Below are positions 10,013 to 18,769 of a stretch of 64,000 nt of DNA, one piece after another. Both the position numbers and the translations under genes were made by a program. Positions within the stretch are counted from its first letter, which is position 1, and each line of letters opens with the position of its first letter. The notes beneath the pieces were generated by a model, which was given only the letters and a program-made list of their open reading frames with translations, was not told the origin of the DNA and did no database searches. Origin of the DNA: Advenella incenata (lineage in GTDB: Bacteria; Pseudomonadota; Gammaproteobacteria; Burkholderiales; Burkholderiaceae_B); NCBI RefSeq assembly GCF_004217095.1, contig NZ_SHKO01000003.1:1-64000 (forward strand), written 5' to 3'.

Positions 10013-10494
10013 ATTTGTAAATCTCCATAAAGGCGTGTGTATATTCGTACATGGGAGAGAATAACGTGTAATTTGCCTCTTGCATAGTTTTTTTTTATGC
10101 GAAATTGGCGAAAATTACAGATATTGTTTTTTGAAAGCAAAATAAAAGATATTGAATGAAATAGAATGTCTTTTACGCGATTTTTGTGATTTTTTAGAAA
10201 ATGGCCGATTTGTTAAGAATTATTAGCATTGTCGTGCATAAGCCGCTTTGTGCGGGGCGCTGCGGCGTTTTGTTCAGCCCCCGGTCAGTGTAAACCATTG
10301 CTGCCAGCGGCAGCCGGCTGGATCTGCGGTGCTCGTATCTGGTGGTGCAAGCGCCGCACTTGCTCAAAGTTTGCTCAAAATGCTGCAGCCCGATTAGGCG
10401 ACTGTCTTTGCTTCTATATGCGACGGATGCGTCAGCACGAAATTTCCCTTCGGTTTTCTGTATAGTATTGGTCATCAAAAGGACATCCATCATT
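10013..10494. other. divergent intergenic region between SWIB gene and pyrC
   Basis: A 482-bp gap with no supportable gene. The left third is AT-rich and should contain the SWIB promoter. Nearer pyrC are a small hairpin (GCTGCC/GGCAGC, 10300-10314) and a direct repeat TTGCTCAAA at 10360-10368 and 10371-10379, an 11-bp period that puts both copies on one face of the helix. A regulator site for pyrC is possible, but nothing identifies the regulator. Confidence 0.5.
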
Positions 10495-11556
10495 ATGCTG
10501 ATTACAGATACTGCCATCACCCTTATTCAGCCAGACGACTGGCATTTGCATATGCGGGACCAGGAGGCGTTGCGAGCCGTGGTCGCGCATTCTGCGCGCC
10601 AGTTCCGACGTGCCATTATCATGCCTAATCTGCGACCACCCGTAACGACGGTGGAGCAGGCGGGGGCTTATCGTGATCGTATTGTCTCGGCCCTGCAAGA
10701 GGCCGGGCGCGATCCGGCTACCTTTACTCCCCTGATGACGTTATATCTGACCGAGGGCACGACGGCGCAGGACATTGCGCAGGCTGCCGCCTCTGATTTC
10801 GTACACGCGGTCAAACTGTATCCGGCCGGCGCCACCACCAATTCAGATGCCGGCGTGACCAATTTGCTGGATCAGTGCGACAAGGCGCTGGCAGCCATGG
10901 AAAAACACGGCGTACCATTGCTGGTGCACGGAGAGGTCACCGATCAGACGGTCGATCTGTTCGATCGTGAGGCGGTATTTATCGACCGGGTAATGATCCC
11001 GCTGCGTCAGCGCTATCCATCGCTGAAAGTGGTATTCGAGCACATTACGACCAAAGAGGGCGTCGATTATGTGACGCAGGCAGAGGGCCCGGTCGCGGCC
11101 ACGATTACGGCGCATCATTTGCTGTACAACCGCAATGCCATTTTCACCGGTGGGATCCGGCCGCACTATTATTGTTTGCCGGTATTGAAGCGTGAAACAC
11201 ACCGCCTGGCTCTGGTGGCTGCGGCCACGGGCGACAGCGATCGTTTTTTCCTGGGAACCGATAGCGCACCGCATGCCCGGGGGCTCAAGGAGCATGCCTG
11301 TGGGTGTGCCGGTTGTTATACGGCATTGCATGCGCTGGAGTTGTACGCCACGGCATTTGAACAGGCCGGGCGTCTGGATCAACTGGAGGCCTTTGCCAGT
11401 CTGAATGGGCCTGCCTTTTACGGGTTGCCTGTCAATGCGGGCACGGTAACGCTGGAACGCAAGGCGTTTGAGATTCCCTTTACGCTTGCCTATGGCGCCA
11501 CTGAATTGGTGCCGCTGGCGGCAGGTGAGACGCTGGGCTGGTCATTTTCCGATTGA
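10495..11556 (+). CDS. pyrC: dihydroorotase
   Basis: The 353-residue protein is a class II (E. coli-type) dihydroorotase that closes carbamoyl aspartate to dihydroorotate in pyrimidine synthesis. Metal-site motifs are in order: DDWHLHMRD near residue 15, MPNLRPPV, VKLYPAG with the lysine expected to be carbamylated, VHGEV, FEHITT, and GTDSAPH near residue 260. Length matches the family. ATG 10495 is chosen because the protein then begins like PyrC; an earlier in-frame start at 10342 would add an unrelated segment. It is not in an operon with other pyr genes. Confidence 0.95.
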   Translation: MLITDTAITLIQPDDWHLHMRDQEALRAVVAHSARQFRRAIIMPNLRPPVTTVEQAGAYRDRIVSALQEAGRDPATFTPLMTLYLTEGTTAQDIAQAAASDFVHAVKLYPAGATTNSDAGVTNLLDQCDKALAAMEKHGVPLLVHGEVTDQTVDLFDREAVFIDRVMIPLRQRYPSLKVVFEHITTKEGVDYVTQAEGPVAATITAHHLLYNRNAIFTGGIRPHYYCLPVLKRETHRLALVAAATGDSDRFFLGTDSAPHARGLKEHACGCAGCYTALHALELYATAFEQAGRLDQLEAFASLNGPAFYGLPVNAGTVTLERKAFEIPFTLAYGATELVPLAAGETLGWSFSD

Positions 11557-11846
11557 CCAGACAGGTTGATGGTCTGGGTCGTCAGTATGGAGGCCAGAGG
11601 TCTTCGTATGAATGGGGCAGGCCTGGATATAGGCGGATCCAGGCATGTGCCGGCCCTGATGAGTGCGGCGCTGCAGTCGTTATCTGGCCGCAGTGACTCG
11701 ACGGGCGCTGGCAAAGACGGCCTTGGCGGTTGAGTCAACCGATCTCGATGCCCTGTGCGCATTTCCCCGTGGCTTGCTCCCGCCGGCCTAACCTGTCCTG
11801 CCCGGCAATCGCTGCTGGCTACTTTTGTTATTAGAGTCTTAATGCT

Positions 11847-12527
11847 ATGAAAATTCAGATTACTCCCGAGCGTTACGTTGCGGTCGATGATTATTTCAAT
11901 AGTCTGCTGCTGGCTGACGATGCCATTCCTGCCAAGGTGCTCGCCCATTGCGAGGCGCATGCCATACCCGCGATTCAGGTCGCGCCCAATCAGGGCAAGC
12001 TGCTGAACCTGCTGGTGCGTATCAAGGGGGCAAAGCGTATTCTGGAGCTGGGCACGCTGGGCGCCTACAGTACCGTTTGGATGGCGCTGGGCATGGGGCC
12101 TGATGGCCGGCTGCTGACGCTGGATTTTGACGAAAACTATGTGAGAGTGGCGCGAGAGAGTCTGCGCATTGCCGCGGTGGATGACCGCGTGGAGATCCGC
12201 CTGGGACGGGCCGCCGATCTGATGCGGGCGCTCATTGATGAAGGCGCGGCGCCGTTCGATTTCATCTTTATGGATGCAGACAAGGAAAACAATCCTCGCT
12301 ATCTGGAATTGGCGCTAAAGCTATCGGCGCCAGGCACGGTTATCGTGGCCGATAACGTGGTGCGTCAGGGGCAGATTCTGGACGCCCATTCGGACGGCAG
12401 CAATATCAAGGGTTTGCGTCGTTTCTTTGATGACATGGCCGGCAATGAACGCCTGTCGGCCACGGCCTTTCAGACCGTGGGCAGCAAAGGCTGGGATGGC
12501 CTGTCAATTGCCATCGTCAACGGCTGA
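11847..12527 (+). CDS. class I SAM-dependent O-methyltransferase (family 3)
   Basis: The 226-residue protein resembles the catechol/caffeoyl-CoA-type O-methyltransferase family. The SAM motif I is LELGTLGAYSTVWMA near residue 67, an acidic motif follows (TLDFDENYVRVA), then the metal-binding aspartates in FIFMDADKENN and VADNVVRQG. The acceptor substrate is unknown. The 290-bp gap before it contains a GACCAGAC/GTCTGGGTC hairpin just after pyrC and no other feature I can support. The stop codon abuts head-on the stop of uup inside a 14-bp palindrome. Confidence 0.88.
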   Translation: MKIQITPERYVAVDDYFNSLLLADDAIPAKVLAHCEAHAIPAIQVAPNQGKLLNLLVRIKGAKRILELGTLGAYSTVWMALGMGPDGRLLTLDFDENYVRVARESLRIAAVDDRVEIRLGRAADLMRALIDEGAAPFDFIFMDADKENNPRYLELALKLSAPGTVIVADNVVRQGQILDAHSDGSNIKGLRRFFDDMAGNERLSATAFQTVGSKGWDGLSIAIVNG

Positions 12528-12542
12528 TCAGCCGCCTTTTTT
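12521..12542 (+). terminator. palindrome with U tract that contains both converging stop codons
   Basis: CGGCTGATCAGCCG (12521-12534) is a perfect 14-bp palindrome followed by CC and six T. It contains the TGA of the methyltransferase (12525-12527) and, directly adjoining, the TGA of uup on the other strand (12528-12530). It should act as a terminator for the rightward gene. Confidence 0.55.
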
Positions 12543-14348
12543 GCTTTCGAGCAATTCCCAGCGCTCCAGCTTGGCCAGCAGCGTTTCTTCAATTTCCAGC
12601 AAACGCTCGTGAATGCCGGCGGCTTTTTCCGGGCCATCGGCATACAGGTCGGGCTCTGACAGATGTTGGGTCAGCTCGCTTTGTTCCGTTTCCAATGCAA
12701 CGATTTCCTTGGGAATGCGGTCCAGTTCCTGTTGTTCCCAGTTGCTCAGACGGCCGGATTTGCCATCCTTGCGTGCGCTCGCCTGCGTCTGGCCCGATGC
12801 GTTCTTTGCTGACATCGATGTGCCTGCGTTATCCTCTGGCTCTTGTATGGATGCAGGCCGCTGGGCAAGCCAGTCGTCGTAACCACCTACATAATCGCGC
12901 CATTGGCCGTTGCCTTCGCAGGCAATGGTTTGGGTAATCACGTTGTTCAGGAATGTGCGGTCGTGGCTGACCAGCAATACGGTGCCGGAAAACTCCTGCA
13001 GCAGTTCCTCCAGCAATTCCAGCGTTTCAATGTCCAGGTCGTTGGTGGGTTCATCCATGACGAGGATATTGGCTGGGCGGGCGAAAAGGCGCGCCAGCAG
13101 CAGCCGGGCGCGTTCGCCGCCCGACAGGCTGGATACCGGCGAGCGGGCACGGGCCGGTGAGAAAAGAAAGTCGCCCAGATAGCTCATGACGTGCTTGCGC
13201 TGGTTGCCAATTTCCACCCATTCGCTGCCTGGATTGATGACGTCGGTGAGGGCGGCGCTGTCGTCCAGCTGTTCGCGCATCTGGTCGAAATAGGCCACCG
13301 ACAGATTGGTGCCCAGTCTGACGTTGCCGCTGTCTGGCGCAAGTTTGCCCAGAATGATTTTGAGCAGCGTGGTTTTGCCAGCGCCGTTGGGGCCAATAAT
13401 GCCGATCCGGTCGCCACGCATGATGGTCGTGGAGTAATCGCGTAAGACGGTTTTGTCGCCGAAAGCCTTGTTGACGTTTTCCAATTCGGCAACCAGCTTG
13501 CCCGAACGCTCGCCTGTGGCCAGGGCAAAGTTCACATTGCCTACACGCTCCCGTCTTTCAGTGCGCTCGCGCCGCAACTGCTCCAGCCGCTTTACCCGGC
13601 CTTCGTTGCGGGTCCGCCGGGCCTGTACGCCCTTGCGTATCCAGACTTCTTCCTGTGCCAGGACTTTGTCGAATCGTTCGTTCTGTACTTTTTCAGCGGC
13701 CAGCCATTCGGCCTTGTGGGTTTGCCACTGGCTGAATGTGCCGGGGTAGCTGTGCAGTTTTCCGCGGTCCAGTTCTACAATGCGTGTAGTGACGGCATCC
13801 AGAAAGCGCCTATCGTGGGTGATGACTACGCAGGCCCCACGGTTTTGCAGGATGCGTTTTTCAAGCCAGGCGATACCCAGGAAGTCCAGGTGATTGGTCG
13901 GCTCGTCCAGCAACAGGAGATCGGGCTCTTCGACAAAGGCGCGCGCCAGGGCAATACGCTTGCGCGTGCCACCAGACAGGCCGGCGATTTTAGCGTCTGG
14001 GTTCAGACCCAGGTCTTCGATCATGGCGTTTGCCCGTGTAGGACGCTGCCAGTCTTCTGTGCTCAGAAAATCACCAACAATGGCATCGTATACCGTACTT
14101 TCTTCGGGAAGCTCGGGTTCCTGTTCGACAGTCATCGAGCGCAGTGACCCCAGTCGAGATACCTCCCCGTCGTCCGGGTCGGAGCGGCCGTCCAGGATGC
14201 GCAGTAACGACGATTTGCCGGCGCCGTTGCGGCCGATCAAGCCTATGCGATCGCCCTCGATAATGGTGAGCGAGGCATGATCGAGCAGGGCGTGATGGCC
14301 GAAGGCCAATTGTGCGTTCAGAAGCGTGATGAGCGTATTTGCTGCCAT
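12528..14348 (-). CDS. uup: ABC-F family ATPase Uup
   Basis: The 606-residue protein has two ABC domains and no membrane segment. Domain 1 shows GRNGAGKSS, LSGGTRKR and LLLLDEPTNHLD; domain 2 shows GPNGAGKTT, LSGGERARL and LVMDEPTNDLD. They are joined by the charged ABC-F linker (about residues 245-300). The final 70 residues are a charged, coiled-coil-like C-terminal domain (ELDRIPKEIVALETEQSELT), which separates Uup from EttA-type paralogues. Uup proteins act on ribosomes and bind branched DNA. ATG 14348 begins the family-typical MAANTLITLL; an earlier ATG at 14432 would add an unrelated stretch. Confidence 0.93.
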   Translation of the reverse strand: MAANTLITLLNAQLAFGHHALLDHASLTIIEGDRIGLIGRNGAGKSSLLRILDGRSDPDDGEVSRLGSLRSMTVEQEPELPEESTVYDAIVGDFLSTEDWQRPTRANAMIEDLGLNPDAKIAGLSGGTRKRIALARAFVEEPDLLLLDEPTNHLDFLGIAWLEKRILQNRGACVVITHDRRFLDAVTTRIVELDRGKLHSYPGTFSQWQTHKAEWLAAEKVQNERFDKVLAQEEVWIRKGVQARRTRNEGRVKRLEQLRRERTERRERVGNVNFALATGERSGKLVAELENVNKAFGDKTVLRDYSTTIMRGDRIGIIGPNGAGKTTLLKIILGKLAPDSGNVRLGTNLSVAYFDQMREQLDDSAALTDVINPGSEWVEIGNQRKHVMSYLGDFLFSPARARSPVSSLSGGERARLLLARLFARPANILVMDEPTNDLDIETLELLEELLQEFSGTVLLVSHDRTFLNNVITQTIACEGNGQWRDYVGGYDDWLAQRPASIQEPEDNAGTSMSAKNASGQTQASARKDGKSGRLSNWEQQELDRIPKEIVALETEQSELTQHLSEPDLYADGPEKAAGIHERLLEIEETLLAKLERWELLESKKGG

Positions 14349-14482
14349 AGGGAAACTGCGAACCTGAAAGAGAAAGCCTGAGAGAGCTGAAATTGAACAA
14401 TACCAACATTGTCGCATTATTCGTGGGCCCACTTGTGGATATCGCTGGCTAGTGAGGCATTATCACGGTTACAATAGTGGCC

Positions 14483-14866
14483 GCAGGGAAGGTTGGGCAA
14501 TCGCGGTACTTCAGTATCGAGGAATGTCCGGACTCCGCAGGGCAGGATAGCGGCTAACAGCCGTCCGGTGGTTTGCGCCATCGAGGAATAGGGCCACAGA
14601 GACGAGACTGGCGCGCGGGCTTAACCGCACTGATACGGCGACTTCCGTACGACGTCATCCGAGAAGGGTGACAGCGCGTCAGGGTGAAACGCGGTAACCT
14701 CTATCCGGAGCAACATCAAATAGGCATGCGTGTGATTCGTCACGAAGGGCGGCTCGTCCAAGCATGCGGGTAGATGGCTTGAGTGCCTTAGTAATAAGGT
14801 TGCCAGAGGAATGATTGCCAACCGGGAAACCGGTTTACAGAATCCGGCTTACAGACCTTTCCTGTC
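14483..14866 (+). ncRNA. rnpB: RNase P RNA, bacterial type A
   Basis: The catalytic RNA of RNase P, which trims tRNA 5' ends. Conserved core segments are visible: GAGGAATGTCCGGACTCC near 14519-14536, the adjoining GGGCAGG, and AGAATCCGGCTTACAGACC near 14839-14857. The 5' CAGGGAAGGT (14484-14493) pairs with 3' ACCTTTCCTG (14855-14864) as helix P1, which fixes the ends at about 384 nt. TACAAT at 14470-14475 suits a -10 element; no good -35 is seen. The P4 strand reads GGAATGTCC rather than the usual GGAAAGTCC. Ends are good to a few bases. Confidence 0.95.
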
Positions 14867-15047
14867 TTCTTTTTCTCACATGTCGCTAATGTTAATAAAT
14901 GCTAATAATTATTCCGAAATTAGCGACTGTTTCTGACATTTTCCTGTAATTAATTTTAACTCCCTGATTTTTATAAACAAAAATTTCGCGTTTTCGGCGA
15001 AGTTGGCTAAGTCTTTGTTGTGATTGAAAAAAGTCACTAAATAGAAC

Positions 15048-15076
15048 TTGACCATTTACGCGCATTCACTTAAAGT
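15048..15076 (+). promoter_or_regulatory. sigma-70 promoter of the dcw cluster (Pmra)
   Basis: TTGACC (15048-15053) and TAAAGT (15071-15076) are separated by exactly 17 bp and lie 40 bp upstream of mraZ. The -10 hexamer overlaps the first MraZ box (15075). The 180 bp between rnpB and this promoter are AT-rich without other features I can name. Confidence 0.75.
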
Positions 15077-15110
15077 GGGAAAAAGTAGGATTTTGTGTAA
15101 AATTGTGGGA
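15075..15110 (+). promoter_or_regulatory. array of four MraZ boxes
   Basis: GTGGGA (15075), GTAGGA (15085), GTGTAA (15095) and GTGGGA (15105) repeat with an exact 10-bp period, each followed by an A/T spacer. MraZ of other bacteria binds direct GTGGG/TGGG repeats of this period. The array runs from the -10 element to six bases before the mraZ start, so binding would occlude RNA polymerase: autorepression of the cluster. Confidence 0.8.
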
Positions 15111-15115
15111 TAAAA

Positions 15116-15547
15116 GTGATATTTCAGGGAAACAGTGCGCTCACGCTGGATGCCAAGGGGAGGATGACCATTCCAACCCGGTATCGTGACGCCCTGACCG
15201 AGGCCGCAGACGGCGCCCTGACTGTCACCCGCAACTTTGACGGCGGTTTGCTTATATACCCGCGCCCGGTATGGGAAGAGAAACGCGAGGCCATCATGGC
15301 GTTTCCTATGTCGGCTCGCCACGTGCAGCGCATGTTGCTGGGTAATGCCCAGGATGTCGAAATTGACGGCTCGGGCCGCATTTTGATTGCGCCGGAATTG
15401 CGTATGGCAACCAGCATTGCGAAAGATGTGGTGCTGGTGGGCATGGGCAAGCACTTTGATTTATGGGATGCCACGATCTTTGCGCAGCAACAGGCACAGG
15501 ATCTGGCCAAGGGTCTGCCTGACAGTCTTGAGCATTTTTCACTGTGA
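15116..15547 (+). CDS. mraZ: transcriptional regulator MraZ
   Basis: The 143-residue protein has two AbrB-like SpoVT/MraZ domains with the paired motif [16 protein letters not shown] (near residue 12) and [13 protein letters not shown] (near residue 84). It is a DNA-binding ring protein that represses the dcw promoter in E. coli. It starts with GTG 15116, directly behind the MraZ-box array, and its stop overlaps the rsmH start by one base. First gene of the cluster. Confidence 0.96.
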   Translation: MIFQGNSALTLDAKGRMTIPTRYRDALTEAADGALTVTRNFDGGLLIYPRPVWEEKREAIMAFPMSARHVQRMLLGNAQDVEIDGSGRILIAPELRMATSIAKDVVLVGMGKHFDLWDATIFAQQQAQDLAKGLPDSLEHFSL

Positions 15548-16626
15548 TGGCAGAAGCAGGATACGAACACAAGCCGGTTTTGTATGAAGAAACCGTCAAC
15601 GCACTGGTACTTGCCGATTTTTACGCCAAATCTGCCGCTGTCAGGCAGTGGGCGCCACCGGCAAAGCGCGATGGTGTGTTCGTAGATGGAACTTTTGGTC
15701 GGGGTGGGCACAGTCGCCTGCTGTTGTCCGCCCTGAGCAAAAGTGCCCGGTTGTTTGTGTTTGATAAGGACCCGCGCGCGATAGAAGCGGCAATGCAGTT
15801 AAGTCGCGAGGATGCCAGGGTCACGGTAATTCATGATGGTTTTGCCACCATGGTGCCGGCGCTGGCCGAGCAGGGTGTGACGCAGATTGATGGCGTCATG
15901 ATGGATTTAGGCGTTTCATCGCCACAGATTGATGATGCAGCCAGGGGCTTTTCGTTCATGCGGAATGGGCCACTGGATATGCGGATGGATACAAGTCGCG
16001 GTCAGACGGCCGCACAGTGGCTGGCCCAGGCCAGTGTGGACAACATGAAGGAGGTCATTAAATATTATGGCGAAGAACGGTTTGCTTTCCAGATTGCAAA
16101 GGCGATTGATGCTCGCCGCCAATCCAGCCCTTTGTGCACAACGCTCGAACTTGCCGAGCTCGTCGCAAACGTCGTCCGTACGCGGGAAAAAGGCCAACAT
16201 CCGGCCACACGCACCTTTCAAGCTATACGGATTCACATCAATGAAGAACTCAAGGAATTGGCGGACACCCTCGCGTCAATTCTGAAGGTACTGGCTCCAC
16301 AAGGAAGAATGGCGGTGATCAGTTTTCATTCTCTTGAAGACCGCATGGTCAAGCAGTGTTTTGCCGCAGCTTCGTCGCTGCCGCCCGAGCTTGCCCGTAT
16401 GCCTTTGCGTGAGAGTGAAATGCCCGAGCCGGTTCTGAAGAATCTTGGCAGGGTATTGGCCGAAGAGGGTGAGGTTCGCGATAATCCGCGTTCGCGCTCT
16501 GCCGTGCTGCGTGTTGCCGAACGCACCGATGCAGCCTGGAATCAGGCACATGAGAATGCGATCCGCGCGGCGCTGCCCGGCGTGGATACACAGAAAAGGA
16601 GAGGATCGTGGCCCGCCTCGCACTGA
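15547..16626 (+). CDS. rsmH: 16S rRNA (cytosine1402-N4)-methyltransferase
   Basis: RsmH (MraW), 359 residues, methylates N4 of C1402 in 16S rRNA. It shows the amino-terminal [10 protein letters not shown], the SAM-binding [24 protein letters not shown] and [15 protein letters not shown], and the C-terminal [12 protein letters not shown] and [10 protein letters not shown] motifs. A roughly 18-residue insertion after residue 25 ([16 protein letters not shown]) separates the usual N-terminal motif from the SAM motif. ATG 15547 shares its A with the mraZ stop (TGATG). It overlaps ftsL by 19 bases. Confidence 0.96.
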   Translation: MAEAGYEHKPVLYEETVNALVLADFYAKSAAVRQWAPPAKRDGVFVDGTFGRGGHSRLLLSALSKSARLFVFDKDPRAIEAAMQLSREDARVTVIHDGFATMVPALAEQGVTQIDGVMMDLGVSSPQIDDAARGFSFMRNGPLDMRMDTSRGQTAAQWLAQASVDNMKEVIKYYGEERFAFQIAKAIDARRQSSPLCTTLELAELVANVVRTREKGQHPATRTFQAIRIHINEELKELADTLASILKVLAPQGRMAVISFHSLEDRMVKQCFAAASSLPPELARMPLRESEMPEPVLKNLGRVLAEEGEVRDNPRSRSAVLRVAERTDAAWNQAHENAIRAALPGVDTQKRRGSWPASH

Positions 16627-16952
16627 TATTTCTGATCGGTTTTTTCATGTACAGTGCCATTTCTCTGGTGTCCAGCCGCTATCAGCAACGTTTACTTTAT
16701 ATCGATATTGGTCGGGCCCAGGCCGCCGAGCGCGAACTGGAAGTTGACTGGCGTCACTTGCTGCTTGAACGTGCGCAACTGACCACCAGCGCCAATATAG
16801 ACCGGGTGATGTCCGATAAGCTCAGCATGCAGACCCCGCAGATTAATCAAACCGTTTTCATCAAAGAATCAGAAATGAATGCAGGCATTGCCCGAGCGGC
16901 AACGGCCACGGAAAAATCTGCTGCCACACCGGCGCCAAGGGGAGCGCAATGA
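16608..16952 (+). CDS. ftsL: cell division protein FtsL
   Basis: The 114-residue bitopic protein has one N-terminal membrane segment ([20 protein letters not shown]) and a periplasmic coiled coil ([20 protein letters not shown]). It forms the FtsQLB complex that activates FtsWI. The GTG start at 16608 lies inside rsmH behind AGGAG-like sequence. The C-terminal tail is Ala/Thr rich and likely disordered. Assignment rests on topology, length and position between rsmH and ftsI. Confidence 0.92.
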   Translation: MARLALIFLIGFFMYSAISLVSSRYQQRLLYIDIGRAQAAERELEVDWRHLLLERAQLTTSANIDRVMSDKLSMQTPQINQTVFIKESEMNAGIARAATATEKSAATPAPRGAQ

Positions 16953-18769
16953 AGCTGAATCTGGACTTGTTCAAATCAAAAAAAACAACACGCGGCGGTT
17001 ACCAGCCAGGTAAGCGCCCGTCCCAACATCACTACTACAGCAGCAGTCCGGTGCTGCATGTGCAGATACCCAAGTGGCGTGCGCGTTTGCTGTTTGTCGT
17101 GATCAGCCTGGGGTTCACCACCGTCATTGCAAAATCGCTTTACCTGCAGACGATGAACAATGATTTTCTGCAGGCCGAAGGCGGCAAACGCTATGAACGC
17201 ACCCTGGTGCTGCCGGCCAATCGCGGACGTGTGCTGGATCGCAATGGCGAATTTCTTGCGACCAGTATTCCGGCAAAAGCGGTCTGGGCTTCGCCTGAAG
17301 AGACCCGCAGCGCCACGCCTGAACAGCTGGCACGCCTGGCGCAGCTGCTGGATATGTCACTCAAAGATCTGACGACGCGCCTGAGCAGTTCGGATAAAAC
17401 CTTTGTCTACCTGCGCCGTCAGGTGGCCATGGAGCCGGCGACCGAGATCCAGAAAATGAAAATTCCCGGGATTGGACTGCTGTCCGAAACCCGCCGCTCT
17501 TACCCGCAAGGTTCACTGATGGCGCACATCGTGGGCTTTACCAATATCGAAGATCGCGGTATTGAGGGCGTAGAGATGGAATTTAACAAGCAGTTGTCGG
17601 GCCAGCCCGGACTGCGCAAAGTGCTGCGCGATCGCCTGGGCCGCATCATTGGCGACATGCAGGAAGTAGAGCCGGCGCGCGACGGGCAGAATCTGGAGTT
17701 GACAGTCGACAGCCGCGTGCAGTTCCTGGTTTCCAAGGCCCTGCAAAAGGCCATCGCGGATCATGAAGCATCTTCTGGTGCGGCAGTGGTCGTCGATGCA
17801 CAGAACGGTGAAATCCTTTCAATGGTCAGCCTGCCTACATACAATCCCAATATCCAGCAGGAGCGGCGGGGTGCAGCGCTGCGCAACCGGGCCATTACCG
17901 ATACGTTCGAGCCTGGCTCTATTGTGAAGCCGCTTGTGGCCGCGCTGGCGCTTGATGCGGGCGCTGTGACCACAAAAACCAAATTCAATACCGGACGCGG
18001 CACCTACCGTTACCAGGGTGCAACCATTACCGACGTGAGTACGCGCAACGGCGTACTGGACGTGGCCGGCATCATCCGCCGTTCAAGCAATATCGGGATG
18101 ACCATGATCTCCGAGCGTCTGCGTTCGGAACAAATGTGGACAGTATTCAATGCGCTGGGCTTTGGGCAGGCGCCCAATATGGGCTTTCCCGGCGCCGCTT
18201 CCGGACGCGTGCGTCCCTGGGAGCGCTGGCGGCCTATCGAGCGGGCGACCATGGCCTATGGCTACGGCCTGTCGGTCTCGTTGCTGCAAATGGCGCATGC
18301 CTACACAGCGCTGGCCCGTAACGGCGACATGATTTCGCTGTCCCTGGTGAAAAACCGGGCCAACCCGACCAGCATCCAGATTTATAAACCGGAAACTGCG
18401 CGCGCCGTGCGTCAGATGCTGGAGGATGCGGCCGGCTCTGAAGGTACCAAAATTCAGGGCAAGGTCATGGGATACCGGATTGGTGGCAAGAGCGGCACTG
18501 CGCGTAAAATTATTGATGGTCGTTATAGCCGTAAAGACTATAGGGGCTCATTCGTGGCCATGGCGCCCATTTCCAAGCCGCGGATTATCGTGGCCGTCAC
18601 GCTTGATCAGCCGCGCAAGGGCGGTTACTACGGCAGCGTGATTGCCGGGCCGGTGGCGGCTTCCATTATTGAAGATACGCTGAAGTATCTGGCCGTCCCA
18701 CCCGATGCGCCGATCGAACCAGCTCCTCTTGAGGCGCGTAATACCGTACCCAAGAGGAGCCAGGGATGA
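16949..18769 (+). CDS. ftsI: peptidoglycan D,D-transpeptidase FtsI (PBP3)
   Basis: The 606-residue class B penicillin-binding protein of the divisome. A basic cytoplasmic tail precedes one membrane segment at about residues 50-70 (LLFVVISLGFTTVIAKSLYL). The pedestal domain follows, then the transpeptidase domain with active-site Ser324 in EPGSIVKP, Ser379-Ser-Asn381 and Lys514-Ser-Gly-Thr. It works with FtsW on septal peptidoglycan. ATG overlaps the ftsL stop by four bases. Confidence 0.97.
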   Translation: MKLNLDLFKSKKTTRGGYQPGKRPSQHHYYSSSPVLHVQIPKWRARLLFVVISLGFTTVIAKSLYLQTMNNDFLQAEGGKRYERTLVLPANRGRVLDRNGEFLATSIPAKAVWASPEETRSATPEQLARLAQLLDMSLKDLTTRLSSSDKTFVYLRRQVAMEPATEIQKMKIPGIGLLSETRRSYPQGSLMAHIVGFTNIEDRGIEGVEMEFNKQLSGQPGLRKVLRDRLGRIIGDMQEVEPARDGQNLELTVDSRVQFLVSKALQKAIADHEASSGAAVVVDAQNGEILSMVSLPTYNPNIQQERRGAALRNRAITDTFEPGSIVKPLVAALALDAGAVTTKTKFNTGRGTYRYQGATITDVSTRNGVLDVAGIIRRSSNIGMTMISERLRSEQMWTVFNALGFGQAPNMGFPGAASGRVRPWERWRPIERATMAYGYGLSVSLLQMAHAYTALARNGDMISLSLVKNRANPTSIQIYKPETARAVRQMLEDAAGSEGTKIQGKVMGYRIGGKSGTARKIIDGRYSRKDYRGSFVAMAPISKPRIIVAVTLDQPRKGGYYGSVIAGPVAASIIEDTLKYLAVPPDAPIEPAPLEARNTVPKRSQG

